Shown here in pieces: positions 46,222-58,862 of a stretch of 64,000 nt of DNA. The notes under the pieces were generated by a model. It did no database searches. It was not told where the DNA came from and saw only the letters and a list, made by a program, of their open reading frames with translations. The stretch is from Wolfiporia cocos. Lineage: Eukaryota > Basidiomycota > Agaricomycetes > Polyporales > Phaeolaceae. Every line of letters starts with the position of its first letter. Within the stretch, counting starts at the first letter, position 1. The stretch is taken from positions 1,922,001 through 1,986,000 of the forward strand of contig JACCLO010000005.1 of assembly GCA_029448655.1 (NCBI GenBank), given 5' to 3'. Made by a program: the position numbers and the translations under genes.

Positions 46222-49200
46222 ATGCGGTTCTTCCGCCCGCTGTTGCTCACCCTTTCTGTCCTTGCGTCGGGTGTCTTCGCTCAGGATGCGACAGACGTGC
46301 CGAAGCAGAAGCACGATTACCAGGTGCGTGTTGTATAGCATAGGTTCGATATAGGCGAGCTTATGACAACACTACCACTGTAGAGCGATGTGGCGCGCCT
46401 ACGCAAGATCGTAATCAACAGGTACGTGGGTGTACATGCGTCGAAGCTGCACGCCGCTAAATAAATGCTGCACCGTTAGCTTGTACTCTCATCGGTGCGC
46501 ATCTTGGTGCTCTACATTTCAGTACAACGGCCTAATACACTGTAAAGAGACATCTTCCTCCGCGAGCTCATCTCCAATGCGAATGATGCGCTTGAGAAAC
46601 TGCGCCTCACTTCGCTCACGGAAAAGGAAGTGCTCTCGGGTGCGGAGGAGATGAACATCACCATAAAGGCTCTAAAGGACGATGATGGTACTGGACGCAT
46701 CATTATCACGGGTGAGTGCCTGATAACCCATCGCGAAGAGGTTATGTTTTAATGCTCCTCCACCAGATACGGGCATTGGCATGAACCCGGAGGAGCTAAC
46801 AACCAACCTGGTACACTTTCCGTAGACGAAGGGCTAAGATGAGCTCTGACGAGGTATCTGCAGGGCACATTGGCTAGATCGGGTACCTCCGAGTTCCTTG
46901 CAAGAGCCGAGAGCACAGACACAACTGGCGCAGGCAACCTCATCGGTGCCTTCGGTCTTGGTTTCTACAGCAGGTACTTTCACTCTTGACTTGTCCTTTC
47001 TATTCGCTCTTAACCAATACCCGACAGCTTCCTCGTCGCAGACCGCGTCTATGTCGCCTCTGTCGCAGCAAAGTCGTCCAAGAACCCGTCGCCTGCGCAG
47101 TATGTCTTCGAATCGGGCGCGGACGAGAGTTCCTTCGAGATCTACGCGGACCCGCGCGGAAACACTCTCGGCCGCGGGACAGAGATAACGCTCGTGCTCA
47201 AACCGGACGCACTGGAGTACACAGACCCGCAAAGGATCACTGAGCTCGTGTATGTTATCCCCCCTAGTTACCAAGATAGCATGAGCTGACCAAGGGGAAG
47301 TGACAAGCACTCTTCGTTCTCGTCTGTGTTCCCGATCTATTTGTACACGCAGAGGACGGAGTACGTGCCCGTAGAGGAAGATGAAGCGGAAAAGAAGGTT
47401 GAGAATGACGCTGAGGAGGTCGACGAGGATGAAGCCACCGTGGAGGATGCTGAGGACGAGACCAAGTCTCAAGAGCCCAAGATGAAGGAGGTTACCGTCG
47501 ACGAGTGGATTCACATGAACTCACAACCACCGATCTGGATGCGGTGAGCCACTAAAATCCTTCCGACGCGAAAGAAGAACTAAATCGATGGTGTGCAGTG
47601 ACCCGAAGACGGTATCGGACGAGGAGTACGAGAACTTTTACCAGGCAACGTTCAAGGATTACGAGAAGCCACTCGCGTGGCACCACTTCTCCGGCGACTC
47701 AGGCTCGGGGGTCTCGTTCAAGGCAATCATCTATGTTCCGTCTCACCTGTATGCACCTGTTATTGGGCCCGCGTGTTCGGACCGACTAACGTGATGCTTC
47801 TGGAAAGGGACGAGTCGTACTGGCAGAACCCGCTGCTGACTAACTCGCGGGACATCCGCCTGATGGTCAAGCGCGTTTTTATCACGTCCGACCTCGGTGA
47901 GGACGCGCTCCCGAAGTGGGCGAGCTGGGTCAAGGTTGTTGTCGATGGTACGTACCGTATCCTCGCATAAATCTACATCTATTCACTCATATAACCCTGA
48001 CGCCACAGCGGAGGACCTCCCTCTCAACGTCTCCCGCGAGATGCTCCAGTCCACACGCTTCCTCAAGCAGCTGCGCTCGATTATCCTGAAGCATCTCCTC
48101 CAGGTCCTCACGCGCACCGTGGAGGAAGATCCCGAGAAGTGGACGCAGGTGCAGAGCGTGTACGGAAACGTGTTCAAGCTTGGAGCAGTGGAGGATGTGA
48201 AGAATCGCGACAAGCTGGTGGCGCTGACACGGTTTTCCACAAACCAGAGAAATAGCACGTCGCTTGACGAGGTAAGCGCGGAATTTAACCTACCCGAAAC
48301 GGCTGAGATTGACATGGTGGCCGTGGTAGTATTTGGAGAATAAGAAGAAGGGGCAGAAACAGGTTAGTATGACTGCGACATCGCGCTATTCACCGTTGAC
48401 TCTGCCCCTGGCACTTTAGATCTTCTACCTCGCTGACATGGGCAGCACAACGGACCACCTAGCCAAGAGCGTCTTCATCGAGAAGCTGCACGCCCGGGGC
48501 TACGAGGTGCTCCTCCTTACCGATCCTCTTGACGAGATCTTTGTGCAGAATCTGCGTGTCTGGAAGTACGTAGCCAGCTTCGGAGTGTAGTGATGATCAG
48601 CTGAGAGCCTCTCAGGAGAGTTTCCTTCCAAGATGTTGCTAAAGCTGGTCTGCGATTTGGCGACGAAGGTGGGTGACTACAGCTCGACCATTATACTAAT
48701 ACGCCGCTGAGTATGACCGTTAGATATGAGCCCAGAAGAGGAGAAGGAAGAGCAGAAGGCGTTGACTGAAGAATTCAAGCCTTTGCTAGACTGGCTCAAG
48801 AAAGAAGCGAAAGATGTCGTCCGTGATGGCACGTCCATGTTTTATTCTCTCCAGTTATTTTATCTCACTCGGAGCGCGCAGTCGTCATTTCCAACAGACT
48901 CGTCACGAGCTCCTGCGCCGTGGTCGCTGACATGATGGGTTATACAGCGAACATTGAGAAAATGATGAGTACGTGCCGAGTCCCCGCTGATCCCCCTAAA
49001 GGCCGAGCTTATCGCTGATACAAAACCAGGTTCTTCACACTCGGGGGTGAGGAACCCGATGCACGAGTTCGCGAAAAAGCAGAAGATTATGGAGATTAAT
49101 CCCCGCTCGCCGACGATTCAGGGGCTGCTGCGCCGTGTGGAGCAGCTGCCTCCTGAGGAAGAGGGCCAGGATCTTGAGGCGGAAGAAGAGCTGAGGGAGG

Positions 49201-49570
49201 TAGCGTCTGTGCTCATTGACGGCGCGCTGGTTCGCTCTGGGTTCAGCGTCCCGGACTCAAACGAGTACGTAACACATCCGATAACTCCTCTCTCGGAGCT
49301 GATATTGCGGCGTGTAGGTTCTTCGTGAGAGTCGACCGCATCCTGCGCCGCTCGTTGGGTGTCTCTGAGACAGCGCCGACGGACACGACTGTCAAGCCCG
49401 CGCCTCCTGTCGACCCGGAGCCAATTGAGGTGGAAGACCCCTTCCAGGCGGAGTGGCCAGACTACATTCCAGGCTCCCTCAGGCAGCCGCCGCAGCACGA
49501 GGAGCAGCTCGTGTGGGAGGTGGAAGAGATAGATGACGAAGGGAACCCCGTAAAACATGATGAGCTGTGA
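46222..49570 (+). CDS. ER HSP90 chaperone, GRP94/endoplasmin-like, with HDEL tail
   Basis: HSP90-family chaperone of the ER lumen, using ATP to fold secretory proteins. The protein begins with a signal peptide ([20 protein letters not shown]) and ends in the ER retention signal HDEL. The N-terminal ATPase domain shows [32 protein letters not shown] and [15 protein letters not shown]. The acidic charged linker ([20 protein letters not shown]) follows. The middle domain has [30 protein letters not shown] and [11 protein letters not shown]. The C-terminal dimer domain has [11 protein letters not shown]. About 790 residues, about a dozen introns, including a 15-nt micro-exon (46480-46494) that supplies SLYSHR of the ATPase domain. 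Most of the protein is recovered only after splicing. Confidence 0.93.
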
Positions 49571-49932
49571 GCTCGTGACGGTCTATGGATGTATTTCATT
49601 GCATATTTGATCTTGAAACAGTCTGTACACGGAAATATGGAATGTATTTTGACTCTGAGAGCCGGTCGGATTTGGCGTATGCCACTATAGGAACGACTGT
49701 CTTTCTATGCTCAGGCTGATTAATGAGCCTAGTATGCCACAAAACAGACTGGGTGGCAAGAGCCTTGACGCGCTGACGGGCGCTCCGGATGTCACTTGTA
49801 CTTCCAGGGCGCTAAACGTGCTCTCTCGCGAGCTTGACTTCTAATCCCGCTTTGATTACTTGGAGCATACAGTCTGCTTCAGGCCTGCAGTCTCTCTTTC
49901 TTTCACTTTCTGTCACATCTAATTCCACTCCA
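49571..49932. promoter_or_regulatory. Promoter interval of the TCERG1-like gene
   Basis: About 360 bp between two genes on the same strand. A pyrimidine-rich tract (tctctctttctttcactttctgtc) lies at about 49892-49915, just before the start codon, as is common near fungal transcription starts. Confidence 0.4.
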
Positions 49933-52621
49933 ATGTCTGCGCCATTTGTTCCCATGGGCCCTCCTCCCCTTCCTCCGGGGTGGACGGAGCATCCTAGTGA
50001 GTCTTAGCTTTCCCCACTCGACTCGACTCGGACAATGGCCAATCGCGTCACCAGGTCCTACAGGACAACCGTACTACTACAATGCTGCGACTCAAGAGTC
50101 CACATACGTCCGGCCCCTCCCTGCATTTCCAATCCTTCCCCAGGCCGCGATGGCGGCAGCGGCCACGCCTCCCCCGGCACAGAAGAAGAAGAAGGAGAAG
50201 CCGCTCGTGAAGACACCCGTGCCCGGGACGGACTGGATACGCGTCAAGACGACCGAGGGCAACATCTTCTACTCGCACAAGGTGAAGAAGGAGAGCGTAT
50301 GGACGGTGCCTGAGGAGATCCGCGACGTGGTCGCAGCGCTCGAGCGCGAGGAGGAGGAAAAGCGCGCGAGAGAGGAACGGGAGATGAAGGAGAAAGCGGA
50401 GGAGGAGGCGAAGCGGGCGGAGGAGGAGAGGATTAGGGAGATGGAGAGGATCAAATCGGAGGTGCAGGACATGGTTGGGAAGCGGAAGGCCGAGGAGGCT
50501 GTGCCCCTGGACGAGGTCGTGGTCACCAAGAAGGCTAAAGTGGATGAGGAGGACGAGGGAGAGGAGGAGGAGAGCGAGGAGGAGGAGGAGGAAGAGGAAG
50601 AAGAAGAAGAATGGCAGCGCGAGGCGGCTGCGCAGCTCGCGGCTGAAGCAGAGGAGGAGAAGCGCAAGCAGGAGGAGGAAAGGAAGCAACAGGAGGAGGA
50701 GGCGAAGAAGGCGAAGGAGGCGGAGCACGTCAGAGGGAAAGCGCAGATCAATATGCCCGATAAAGTTGACCTTTCAATCGAAGAGGCGAAGGCGCTGTTC
50801 AAGGTCTGTATGCCATGCGATTGCTCTTCGTTGATTCTTACAACCAATTGTTACATAGACATTACTTCGCGAGAAAGACGTGAACCCCCTACACCCATGG
50901 GACATGTCCCTACCGCTCTTCATCTCCGATCCACGCTACGTCCTCCTCCCGTCAGTGGCTGCGCGGAAAGAAGCGTTTGACGAGTATTGCCGCGACCGTG
51001 CCCGTGAACTTCGGCAGTCCCAGGTGAAGAAGGAGAAGGAGGCTGCAAACCCCAAGGAGGAGTTTGAGCATCTCCTGCGAGATGAGGTGAAGAGTACACG
51101 CACAAGCTGGACGGAGTGGCGCAGACAATGGAAGAAGGATAGACGCTTCTACGGCTGGGGCCGTGACGACCGAGAACGCGAGAAGCGGTTCCGCGAATAT
51201 CTCAAGGAATTGGGTGAAAGTAGGTCAGTCGGCGGTCGACTACAGAAAAACTGATTGTCATGTTCCAGAGAAACGTGCTGCGGCCCAGAAAGCAGAGGCA
51301 GACTTCTTCACACTGCTTAATGAGAGCGGCATCGCGAAGCCCGGGGCTGTGTGGAAGGACGTATGTGAACCATTCAGCAGTCTGCACGCGGACGCACGGC
51401 TGACTGCGTGACCAGGTGAAACGCAAGATAGTTGATGACCCACGGTATGATGCCGTCGGGTCTTCCTCGCTGCGTGAAGAATTGTTCAATACCTACCTGA
51501 AAGCGCACGGCGGGAGCAACGCATCGGATGCGGTGCCTGTGGACAAGTCTGGAGAACTCCACGAAGGCAATGAGACCAAAGGAGAAGGAGAAGATAAGGA
51601 AGAGCGCGAGCGGAGACGGCGGGAGAAGAAGGAGCGCGCGGTGAGAGAACGCGAGGAGAAGGTTAGAGCCGAGCGCAGCAAGGTGGAAGCTGCCATTGAC
51701 CGCTCACGGATGGGGCTCAACAAGGAGGAAGGCGAACTCGAATACAGGTGCGCCGCGTGTCTTCCTTCACTCCTGTTCGGTTACTGGGCGCCGCTCATCA
51801 GCCTTTTCTCTTGTGCAGGACCATGCTGGTTGACGCAATCCGCGACCCACTGGTACGGCTTCACTTGAGGCACAGACTGATCACTGATTGCGAACGGTGG
51901 CATTTTTCACGTTGCAGGTTACATGGGACAGCGTGCTTCCGCAGCTGAAGACTGACCCACGCTTCTCCCGCTCGGCCCTTCCGCTCAACCGACAGCTGCA
52001 CCTGTTCCACGAGCATGTGAGTGCTCTGCAGTCGAAGCACCAAGCAAGCTTGCACATGTTGTTTGCGTCCCATTCACCGTCACTGGCAACACCCTTCACC
52101 GAGCTCCCTGTGTCAAGCATCCTCTCCTCATTGCCCGCTACTAAGCTCGGATTCGATATCGACAGACTAGAGCATGAGTATGATAAGTGGCAGAGAGAAC
52201 GCACGCATGAGGCCCGGCTTGCTTTCGATCAGATGCTCAACGAGAACGCCTTTGTGGAGTTCTGGGGCCGGCTAGGGAAAATCGGTGGCAAGGGTGTTGA
52301 CGAGTCGATTAAAGTCGACGACCTCGGTGAAGATGCCGAAGAAGAGCAGGTCGATATGAAGGCGTTGGCCCAGAATGTGGACTTGAAGGAGATGGTCAAA
52401 GTCCTGAAGGTAGTGGTATTCATTTCACGTGGGAATCGGCGTCTGATGATCCGCGCAAGAACGATAAGCGTTACCTCATGTTCGACCATATTCCCGAGCA
52501 GCGAGAGGAGTGGCTTAGAGTGAGTAGCTGGATTCGTTCGCCGATTTCTGCTGACATCGACCTGCTACAGAATTACCTGGCACAATTGCCTCCTCCGAAG
52601 CTATCCGTACATGTCTTGTAG
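49933..52621 (+). CDS. TCERG1/CA150-like WW and FF domain protein
   Basis: Couples Pol II elongation and splicing in animals. The fungal homologue (Dre4 type) is spliceosome-linked. Two WW domains are seen: PPGWTEHPSPTGQPYYYNAA with TYVRP, and TDWIRVKTTEGNIFYSHKVK with WTVPEE. A long Glu/Lys/Arg coiled coil follows with a run of about 15 Glu (50570-50610), then FF-type repeats: AKALFKTLLREKDVNPLHPW with DPRYVLL and RKEAFDEYC; FEHLLRDEVKSTRTSWTEWR with DRRFYGWG; KKRAAAQKAEADFFTLLNES with DPRYDAVG. The C-terminus has KRYLMFDHIPEQREEWLRNYL. About 800 residues in about eight exons. The third base of the first exon's last codon is supplied after the intron at about 49998-50053. Confidence 0.85.
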
Positions 52622-53466
52622 TTGTTCAAATTGCCAATTGGTTAGTGCTTGTCCCAGCCTCTGATTAGCTCGGAGCGCGGTCACACCGGCACATTGACAT
52701 GATGAGCTGTGCTACGCACGTTTCGCACTAACGATAAGTGGCTCTCGGGACCGCAGCCCCGGCATCGCGCTGTGGAGTCTCACTAGTGAAGCACACTCAG
52801 GATGACTCGACCTGCCGCAGTCAGTATCGTTGTAGAGTGTCGACCACGGCGAGCGGCGGGTTTATGCACGTAGATTGCTTTGGCATCCGGCAGCTTGAGT
52901 TCGGATTTAGCATAATGGAGTCCGTTCTGAGACAAAGGCAGATCTTGTCCGATCCAGATCAAGGTTCGCTGGCGACCGCAGATATCGATCGCGGACGTCC
53001 GAGATCCAATCGCACTCGCACGCACGCGGCTGCAGGCACTGCACCACGATTCAGCAATTCAATATGATGAAACCATCCTGCCTCGGCTCTTACTGATTGC
53101 TGTCGTCTGGTCAAACCCTGAGCCTTGCTCATTGCGAGATAATTGCGTGATGCTAATCATTCCGTTCGGCCAAGAACACCGCACAGTCACTGGCATGATC
53201 GAGACCCCCGGCCTCCGCGACGGATACAAACAAGCGGATACCACTCGAAGGCACAACCGGCTCATTGTGGTTGACGTGTTGGGAGCACGGGCTACTTTCA
53301 TATTCGTAATGACTTGGCACTTCATTCTAGAATAGTTATGGAATACCGGATAACCGTGTACATTGTGACACTGTCACTCAGTCGAGTATAAGAGTGTGGT
53401 CTCACTTCTGGACTGGTCGAACCCCCACTCGCAATCGCATCATCCGCACACCCATTCGCATACGTA
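52622..53466. other. Intergenic region with a TATA box before the peroxygenase gene
   Basis: No supported gene. A TATAAG element lies at 53387-53392, about 75 bp before the next start codon. Open frames at 52738-53067 and 53132-53335 show no domain. Confidence 0.5.
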
Positions 53467-54272
53467 ATGGCCAACGATCACTCCTTCCAACAGCCGTCTT
53501 CGGACGCCAGCCGCTCCCCGTGCCCAGCTCTGAACGCTTTGGCCAATCACGGTTATTTGTAAGATACTCACCATTTGCCCGAGGTGGTTGCGATGCTCAA
53601 CGGTCTTTGTGTAGACCGCGTGATGGCCGAGATTTGACCATTCCTCAACTTGTACACGCTCTCACGAGCGTATATAACCTTTCGACTCCGCTCGCCACGA
53701 TGTTATCTGTCACCGGCGTGTTGACATGTGGCAATCGCTGGAAACTCACCGTCAACCTGCATGACCTCGCCAAGCATGATGTCGTTGAACATAATGGCTC
53801 TCTCGTTCATGCGGACGCTGCCTCAGGGCATGAATACGCTCCAGTCGCGATTGATCACAATCTCGTGGATCAACTCATGTCCATTCCATCCGGGTCTTCC
53901 TTCACCCTCGAGGACTTTGCGAAGGCGCGCATCAGCCGTGACCTCGCCATTCCAACACCTCTCGACGCGACGCATGCCGAGATTGCCAGAGGGGAGGCCG
54001 TCCTCACCCTATCCGTTATGGGTTCTGCCGAGAACTTGGACAAGATGGCGCGCGAGGACTCGAGAAACAGCGAAGAACGACAGCTGCGCGTCTCGAAGGA
54101 ATGCATCCAGCAGTGGTTCGTTGAGGAGAGGATTCCCGATGGCTGGGAAAAGCCGTCGGAGCCCGTCGGGCTGCTTGGCACGATGAAGAAGTCGAGGCAG
54201 CTAGCGAGCATGATTGCCATGATGCAAGCTTCAACACATACGAGCAAAATCTCAAACCATGACCATAATTAG
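53467..54272 (+). CDS. Heme-thiolate peroxidase / unspecific peroxygenase (short, no signal peptide)
   Basis: Chloroperoxidase-family enzyme that inserts peroxide oxygen into C-H bonds or halogenates. The heme-ligand motif is present as SPCPALNALANHGYLPRDGR, with the axial cysteine in PCP; it is completed across an intron (53550-53603) that joins GYL to PRDG. The Mg-site motif appears as VEHNGSLVHADA. A candidate acid-base Glu lies in EIARGEAVLTL. About 253 residues, typical of the short subfamily. No hydrophobic N-terminus (MANDHSFQQPSS), so it is probably cytosolic, unlike most secreted relatives. Only a few cysteines. The gene converges on a galactanase gene. Confidence 0.9.
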
Positions 54273-54545
54273 AGCATCCCTGACGTTGTATAAGTTCACC
54301 TCTCCGCGGACTAACATTCATAATCTTACTTCCCTTATCATTTGCGCATACCTAGATTGCTTGTAATTGAACGAAATATACCATGCATAGCTGTTGTTCG
54401 GGCCGTGGCTGTGAGATCTTGATTCGGCGCTCCGAACGACTTATACATGGTACAACGTTCGACAATGTTGCGTGACCACTATCCAACGACGAGGTTACAG
54501 ATCCAGAACACAGAGTCGTATCTGCAGTTTGTAGGCTATGCCCGA
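54273..54545. terminator. Convergent 3' ends
   Basis: About 270 bp between stop codons of the peroxygenase and galactanase genes. AT-rich, with room for both polyadenylation regions, no gene. Confidence 0.4.
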
Positions 54546-56770
54546 TTAGGTCTCCTCATATACAATGATCTGGTACATATCCCCCGCATAATCTATGAAG
54601 TTGTGAGCTCAATGAGGGGACTGCGAGAATAGTACAGAAACGGCGGAACTGACTTGACTGATCTGCGCCAATGAGCAGTGTATTGGTTCCTTCTTCCAGG
54701 TAAAGTAGCACGGGAGCGCTCAGGATGACGTGGACCCCACCTGTATCAGGCTGGTCTACGACTACGCTGTCGCCTCCGTTGACACTGTAGTTGGAATCAA
54801 AAAGAGTTTTGGAGTTTTATAACGTCAGGCACAATCACCGACCTGATAGTTGTGTTCCTTTATGAAAGGTACGTGAGCGTCAGCTCGACCTCGGGGTCAA
54901 CTCAGAAGTCGAGCGGCCTCACCTCCACGAGGAGTCGCCATTGGCGTAATACAAGGAGACCCACTGCTCAGCCCCGATCCCGTTAACGTTGATGCTCAGC
55001 GTACCGCCACTGCCTACAAGACAACGATCGATACGCCAGCTTGAGATTGACCGACGGTACGCTTACCGAGATATCCGACGCCTTCATAGCCGTTATACGT
55101 TGAATCAGAGCCCAATAGCACCGCGCTCCCGCCTAGCGTTCCGTCCTGGGCCGCATATGCGGTGCCATTCACTACAGTGTACGTTCCTTGTAGTTGGTGT
55201 GGAATGATGGTCAGATCCACAGCTGAACAGAGGGACAGACGGCATGCTTACCCGCAGAATAATCCACTTTCCACAGATCGGCATACACAATCTGAGGGTC
55301 GCCAGAAGACCAGCTAAGGGGATACCATGTGTACCGACTGTTCCCGAGCAGGCTCGAATCCCAGCGGTCTCCCATGTATATCGCGTTGGATCCCAACGGA
55401 AGGTCATATGCGTTTTGGGAACAATATGTATTGGTGTCCTCCGGAGCGATGTCTGCTTGGCTCGACCATGGTCCGGAGATACTCTAACACAGGACTTCAG
55501 CCTCTTGAATACCATACAGCAACGTACTGACATCCGCATAGAAATATTTATTAGGGTTTGGAGCCCAGCCACTGGTGTGTGATGCGAAGAGCCAATATAC
55601 CTGGGAAAGACGGTTATTCGATGTCGATGACGAGATGCGCGCGGCTACTTGCCCCATCCCGCTTCAGCATTCCAGGAGCTTCCAGCGTGGCGCCTTCAGA
55701 ATCGTCCCCAGTGTGAGCGCGAAAATAATGCTTGTGTCAAGATAGTTGACTAGTGCGTACCAGTCATCTCAGCCACAACCTCTGTGACGTTATAGTAGTT
55801 GGCATCCATCTTCGCGATTTTGAAGTCCTGATTATTATCGCTTGCATAAAGCAGATATGCCGTCTTGTCCGCTATTCTCCCTCACAATGAGATGCATCAG
55901 ATCCATTGCTACAAACTGAACTAACCATCATCTACCAAGCATCATCATGAGTGCTGAGCAATATGCACTATCAAGTTGATGCACGCACCATCCTGAAAGA
56001 CGCTTTCATCACGGGATTGTGCACCAAGCGGGCTGAAGCTACCTCTGTAGGAGTAGGGACCACAAGGTGTATCTGCTGTGGCAACTCCGACCATAGCAAG
56101 ACCATAACTAAATCGCTGTTCAGCAGGGAGTTGTCTTTACGAATAGCTTATACATACTCCGAATTGTCTGAGTGGAACCACATCACGTATTGTTCGTTCT
56201 ATCAGAATATCATAAACAAGATCAAAATATGCCGCTACTTTCGAGAGCGAGAATAGTTGGTGCACCTGCTCGTTGTAGATCACTTTGTAGCTCGCAGAGT
56301 ATTCAGTTACCAACGCCAGGATGATAACGGAACAAAGCACCTTTCGGCCTTTCAACAATATCTGATGAGGAGATATTGGTCCCGGACATCGGGGTCAAAG
56401 CGTCGTTTTGCCGCTCCCAGTTCACTAGGTCTGTCGACTATCAAACAAATATGCAGCTGCAGTTAACCATCATACCGGCCCACGTAGAAAACGGACGAAC
56501 TGTGTAGCAAGTTACAGCAGAAAATAGCACACTGTTATCCGCTTTGTCTTCACCGAACCAATAGAATGTGGTCCCGACCTAGCATCATTCGCACAGCCCT
56601 CACGGTGAATGTCTCTAGCGAACACGCACCTGTAGGATCCCGGCTCCATGCGCCTGTATCTCGTCACCGTCTGTGTCATACAATAGCGCACCCGGAACAA
56701 TGACACTCTTTGCCTCAACGAGCGCGCAAAGGAGAACTGCTGCGGCCACTTTCAGTAGGATGATGTTCAT
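54546..56770 (-). CDS. Secreted exo-beta-1,3-galactanase, GH43 subfamily 24 with CBM35
   Basis: Degrades beta-1,3-galactan backbones of plant arabinogalactan proteins. A signal peptide starts the protein (MNIILLKVAAAVLLCALVEA). The catalytic domain shows QAHGAGILQVGTTFYWFGED, STDLVNWERQNDALTPMSGT, YVMWFHSDNS, ATADTPCGPYSYRGSFSPLG, AQSRDESVFQD, TLEAPGMLKRDG and SHTSGWAPNPNKYFY. The C-terminal CBM35-like domain shows DGTLGGSAVLLGSDSTYNG, VGYLG, WVSLYYANGDSSWR and IIVYEET. About ten short introns, so the gene appears only after joining small exons. All frames join in phase. About 450 residues, matching the known Phanerochaete-type enzymes (family knowledge). Confidence 0.9.
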
Positions 56771-57540
56771 GGCAAAGGATATGGAGTGCGGTGAGCCCGT
56801 GCCTCCCAGAGTTCTGAGACTGCAACTATAATAACCGCACCGCGCACCCCCACGCTATGTCCTTCTCACAGCTGAATTGGCAAGAGGACACATAAAGAAG
56901 GCTGAGAACTGATGTCATGACTCATGAGGGGAGGCTTACCACGATGATCGGCATCCTTCTAAGGTATCTTCAGCCAATTTGCGTGGCGACGGTCCGGGAA
57001 CAAGTCTTAATTGGACTTGTAAACGCGTGGTATTAGAAACCGCAGTACGGTGAGATGAATCCAGACTACATAAGATGCTTCAGGAACATCGAGCTTGCGA
57101 GCTTGTGATGCCTGAGCACCGGAGTTGTCGCCCCGGAGTCGGTCCGCCAAAAGATATGTCATCAAGCGAGCCTGAAAGCCACGACGGTACCTGTTGAATC
57201 AGCAGACCTCGGTCATAATGGATGCGTCCGCGCAATCAGAAACGACCGCCACAATGCCAGGGGTCCACATCAATTTTGTCTCCTTCATCGTGCGAGATAG
57301 TGCGGCGTGCATCAGCGATACTAATGCATTGTTGCTCACTCTTCCAACTTCATTGGTGAGAGGATGTGCAACTATCAAAGACAATTGGTCTGTGTCCATG
57401 CGAGGAATGCCGATGCGTGCGGAAAAGACACAAATGTGATGTGGTCAATGCAAATAATACCGAGCATGCTCAAGAAACATGTTGCAAATATCATACATAG
57501 AACCTAGCTGACAGTGAGCACGTAAAACCAGGTTCACCAC
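56771..57540. other. Intergenic region, possible relic of the beta-trefoil gene
   Basis: A 21-bp piece near 57136-57157 (cgccaaaagatatgtcatcaag) differs by one inserted base and one substitution from part of the beta-trefoil gene at 59080-59100. This may be a decayed copy or chance. No gene is supported. Confidence 0.3.
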
Positions 57541-58672
57541 TTACTTCTTGCTGATTTGCCACAGTGACACAATTGGATTGAACTTCACAGGACCAAGCGA
57601 AAATGATGTACGGGTGTCGCCAGGCTGCGACCAGTGTCCAATTCCTGTGCCACTTGCGACAGAAGGCATTCCACCCGGGTCTTGGGTGTTCTCGATGCCG
57701 GCCGTGACGCCGACAGAACCATAGATTCAGAAACTGGTTGAGCGTACCTTCTTCGAGGTCATTCATTTGTATATCAGCTGCGTGGTCGTCAGCAGTCTGA
57801 AACCGCGACACGGATACCTAATGATCTTCGAATCAGAATATCAAGTATCTCCCTGTAAGCACGCATATTTCGTCGCCAGCGCCTGAGCCAGATGTATCTG
57901 CGAGGAGTACTGCAGAGCTGGTCTCAGACAACGGTTCAGCCGCATGGAGTGGTGGTCGATATCTCGCGAGTTGTGCAGGATTCACCGAGGCAGTACACTG
58001 AGAGACAGACTACCCATACACCAGGCTAGGCACTCGCAGATTCGGTATCAGCAATCCATTACGTGGATCTGACTACGTGATCGACACGATGGGCTTTTCA
58101 GGAGACCACACTCGCTAATTCTGGTAGAGTGTGGGTGAGGCTAGCTGATCTGGTGCAGATGAGTCTGAACAAGTTGAAGAACATGATCGAGACTGGTAGC
58201 TCAGTGTGGATAAGCCTAGTGGCGCCTGATCCCGGTTTCCATCTCTCAAGGTGCGGCGTCAGGACGCACCTATATGAAATACACTGTGGGATGAGTGGCC
58301 GATGAATCGAGGAAACAATGCAAAGCAATATTAGTATGTCAATGTAATGAAGAGGCTAGAAGGCGTCCACACTTTCCTTTTCCAGCGACCAAAGACTTTT
58401 CCAGCGGGCGCTTCCCCGAACTATGAAACCACTCTATTATCTTTACAGTTGGGTCAATAGATGCTACCAAAGTTACCGGCTAAACAGATGCTAGCGCTAT
58501 CGGTCGTGATCATGTCATAATCGAACACGGACTGCATGATGGACTGCTCCCATGATCCTGACAGATGGAACGGAACAGTTAACGGCCTCGTGCTGGACAA
58601 GTGCTCCGAGAACACTACATGATTGCGGCCTGATACTCGTGTCTGAAGACCATGAGCTGTAATAGGGGGCAT
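57541..58672 (-). CDS. Unrecognised gene, divergent from the beta-trefoil gene
   Basis: A plausible start exon (58672 downward) reads MPPITAHGLQTRVSGRNHVV and ends SASICLA at a gtaact donor. It continues in phase with EWFHSSGKRPLEKSLVAGKG after a 43-nt intron. The 3' end has AVLLADTSGSGAGDEICVLT, then VSVSRFQTADDHAADIQMND, then VGVTAGIENTQDPGGMPSVA with SLWQISKK and a stop at 57543-57541. The middle exons are not resolved and one join is out of phase in my reading, so this may be one gene, two, or a decaying one. I recognise no family. Confidence 0.4.
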
Positions 58673-58862
58673 TATCGATCGGTTGGTGCTTCTGGACTGT
58701 TGTTTAGCAGCACTGAAGTTTCCTCAATCGTGACGCTGAAGGGAAGCTACGGTTCTCAGCGCCGTGAGCCTGCATATATAGAGCGCTATATCTGAATCTC
58801 ATTCTCATATCCCTCATCGTGAGTTCTAGCATACATTCCTCCTGTGCTTCGTCGTCTGGCGC
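58673..58862. promoter_or_regulatory. Divergent promoter interval with TATATA
   Basis: 190 bp between two divergent start codons. TATATA at 58775-58780 reads as a TATA box on either strand, about 83 bp before the plus-strand start. Confidence 0.45.

Noticed and set aside
50048..50728. Leu-rich open frame of 226 codons on the minus strand
   Set aside because: Reverse reading of the Glu/Lys-rich coiled coil of the TCERG1-like gene, where GAG/GAA codons become CTC/TTC.
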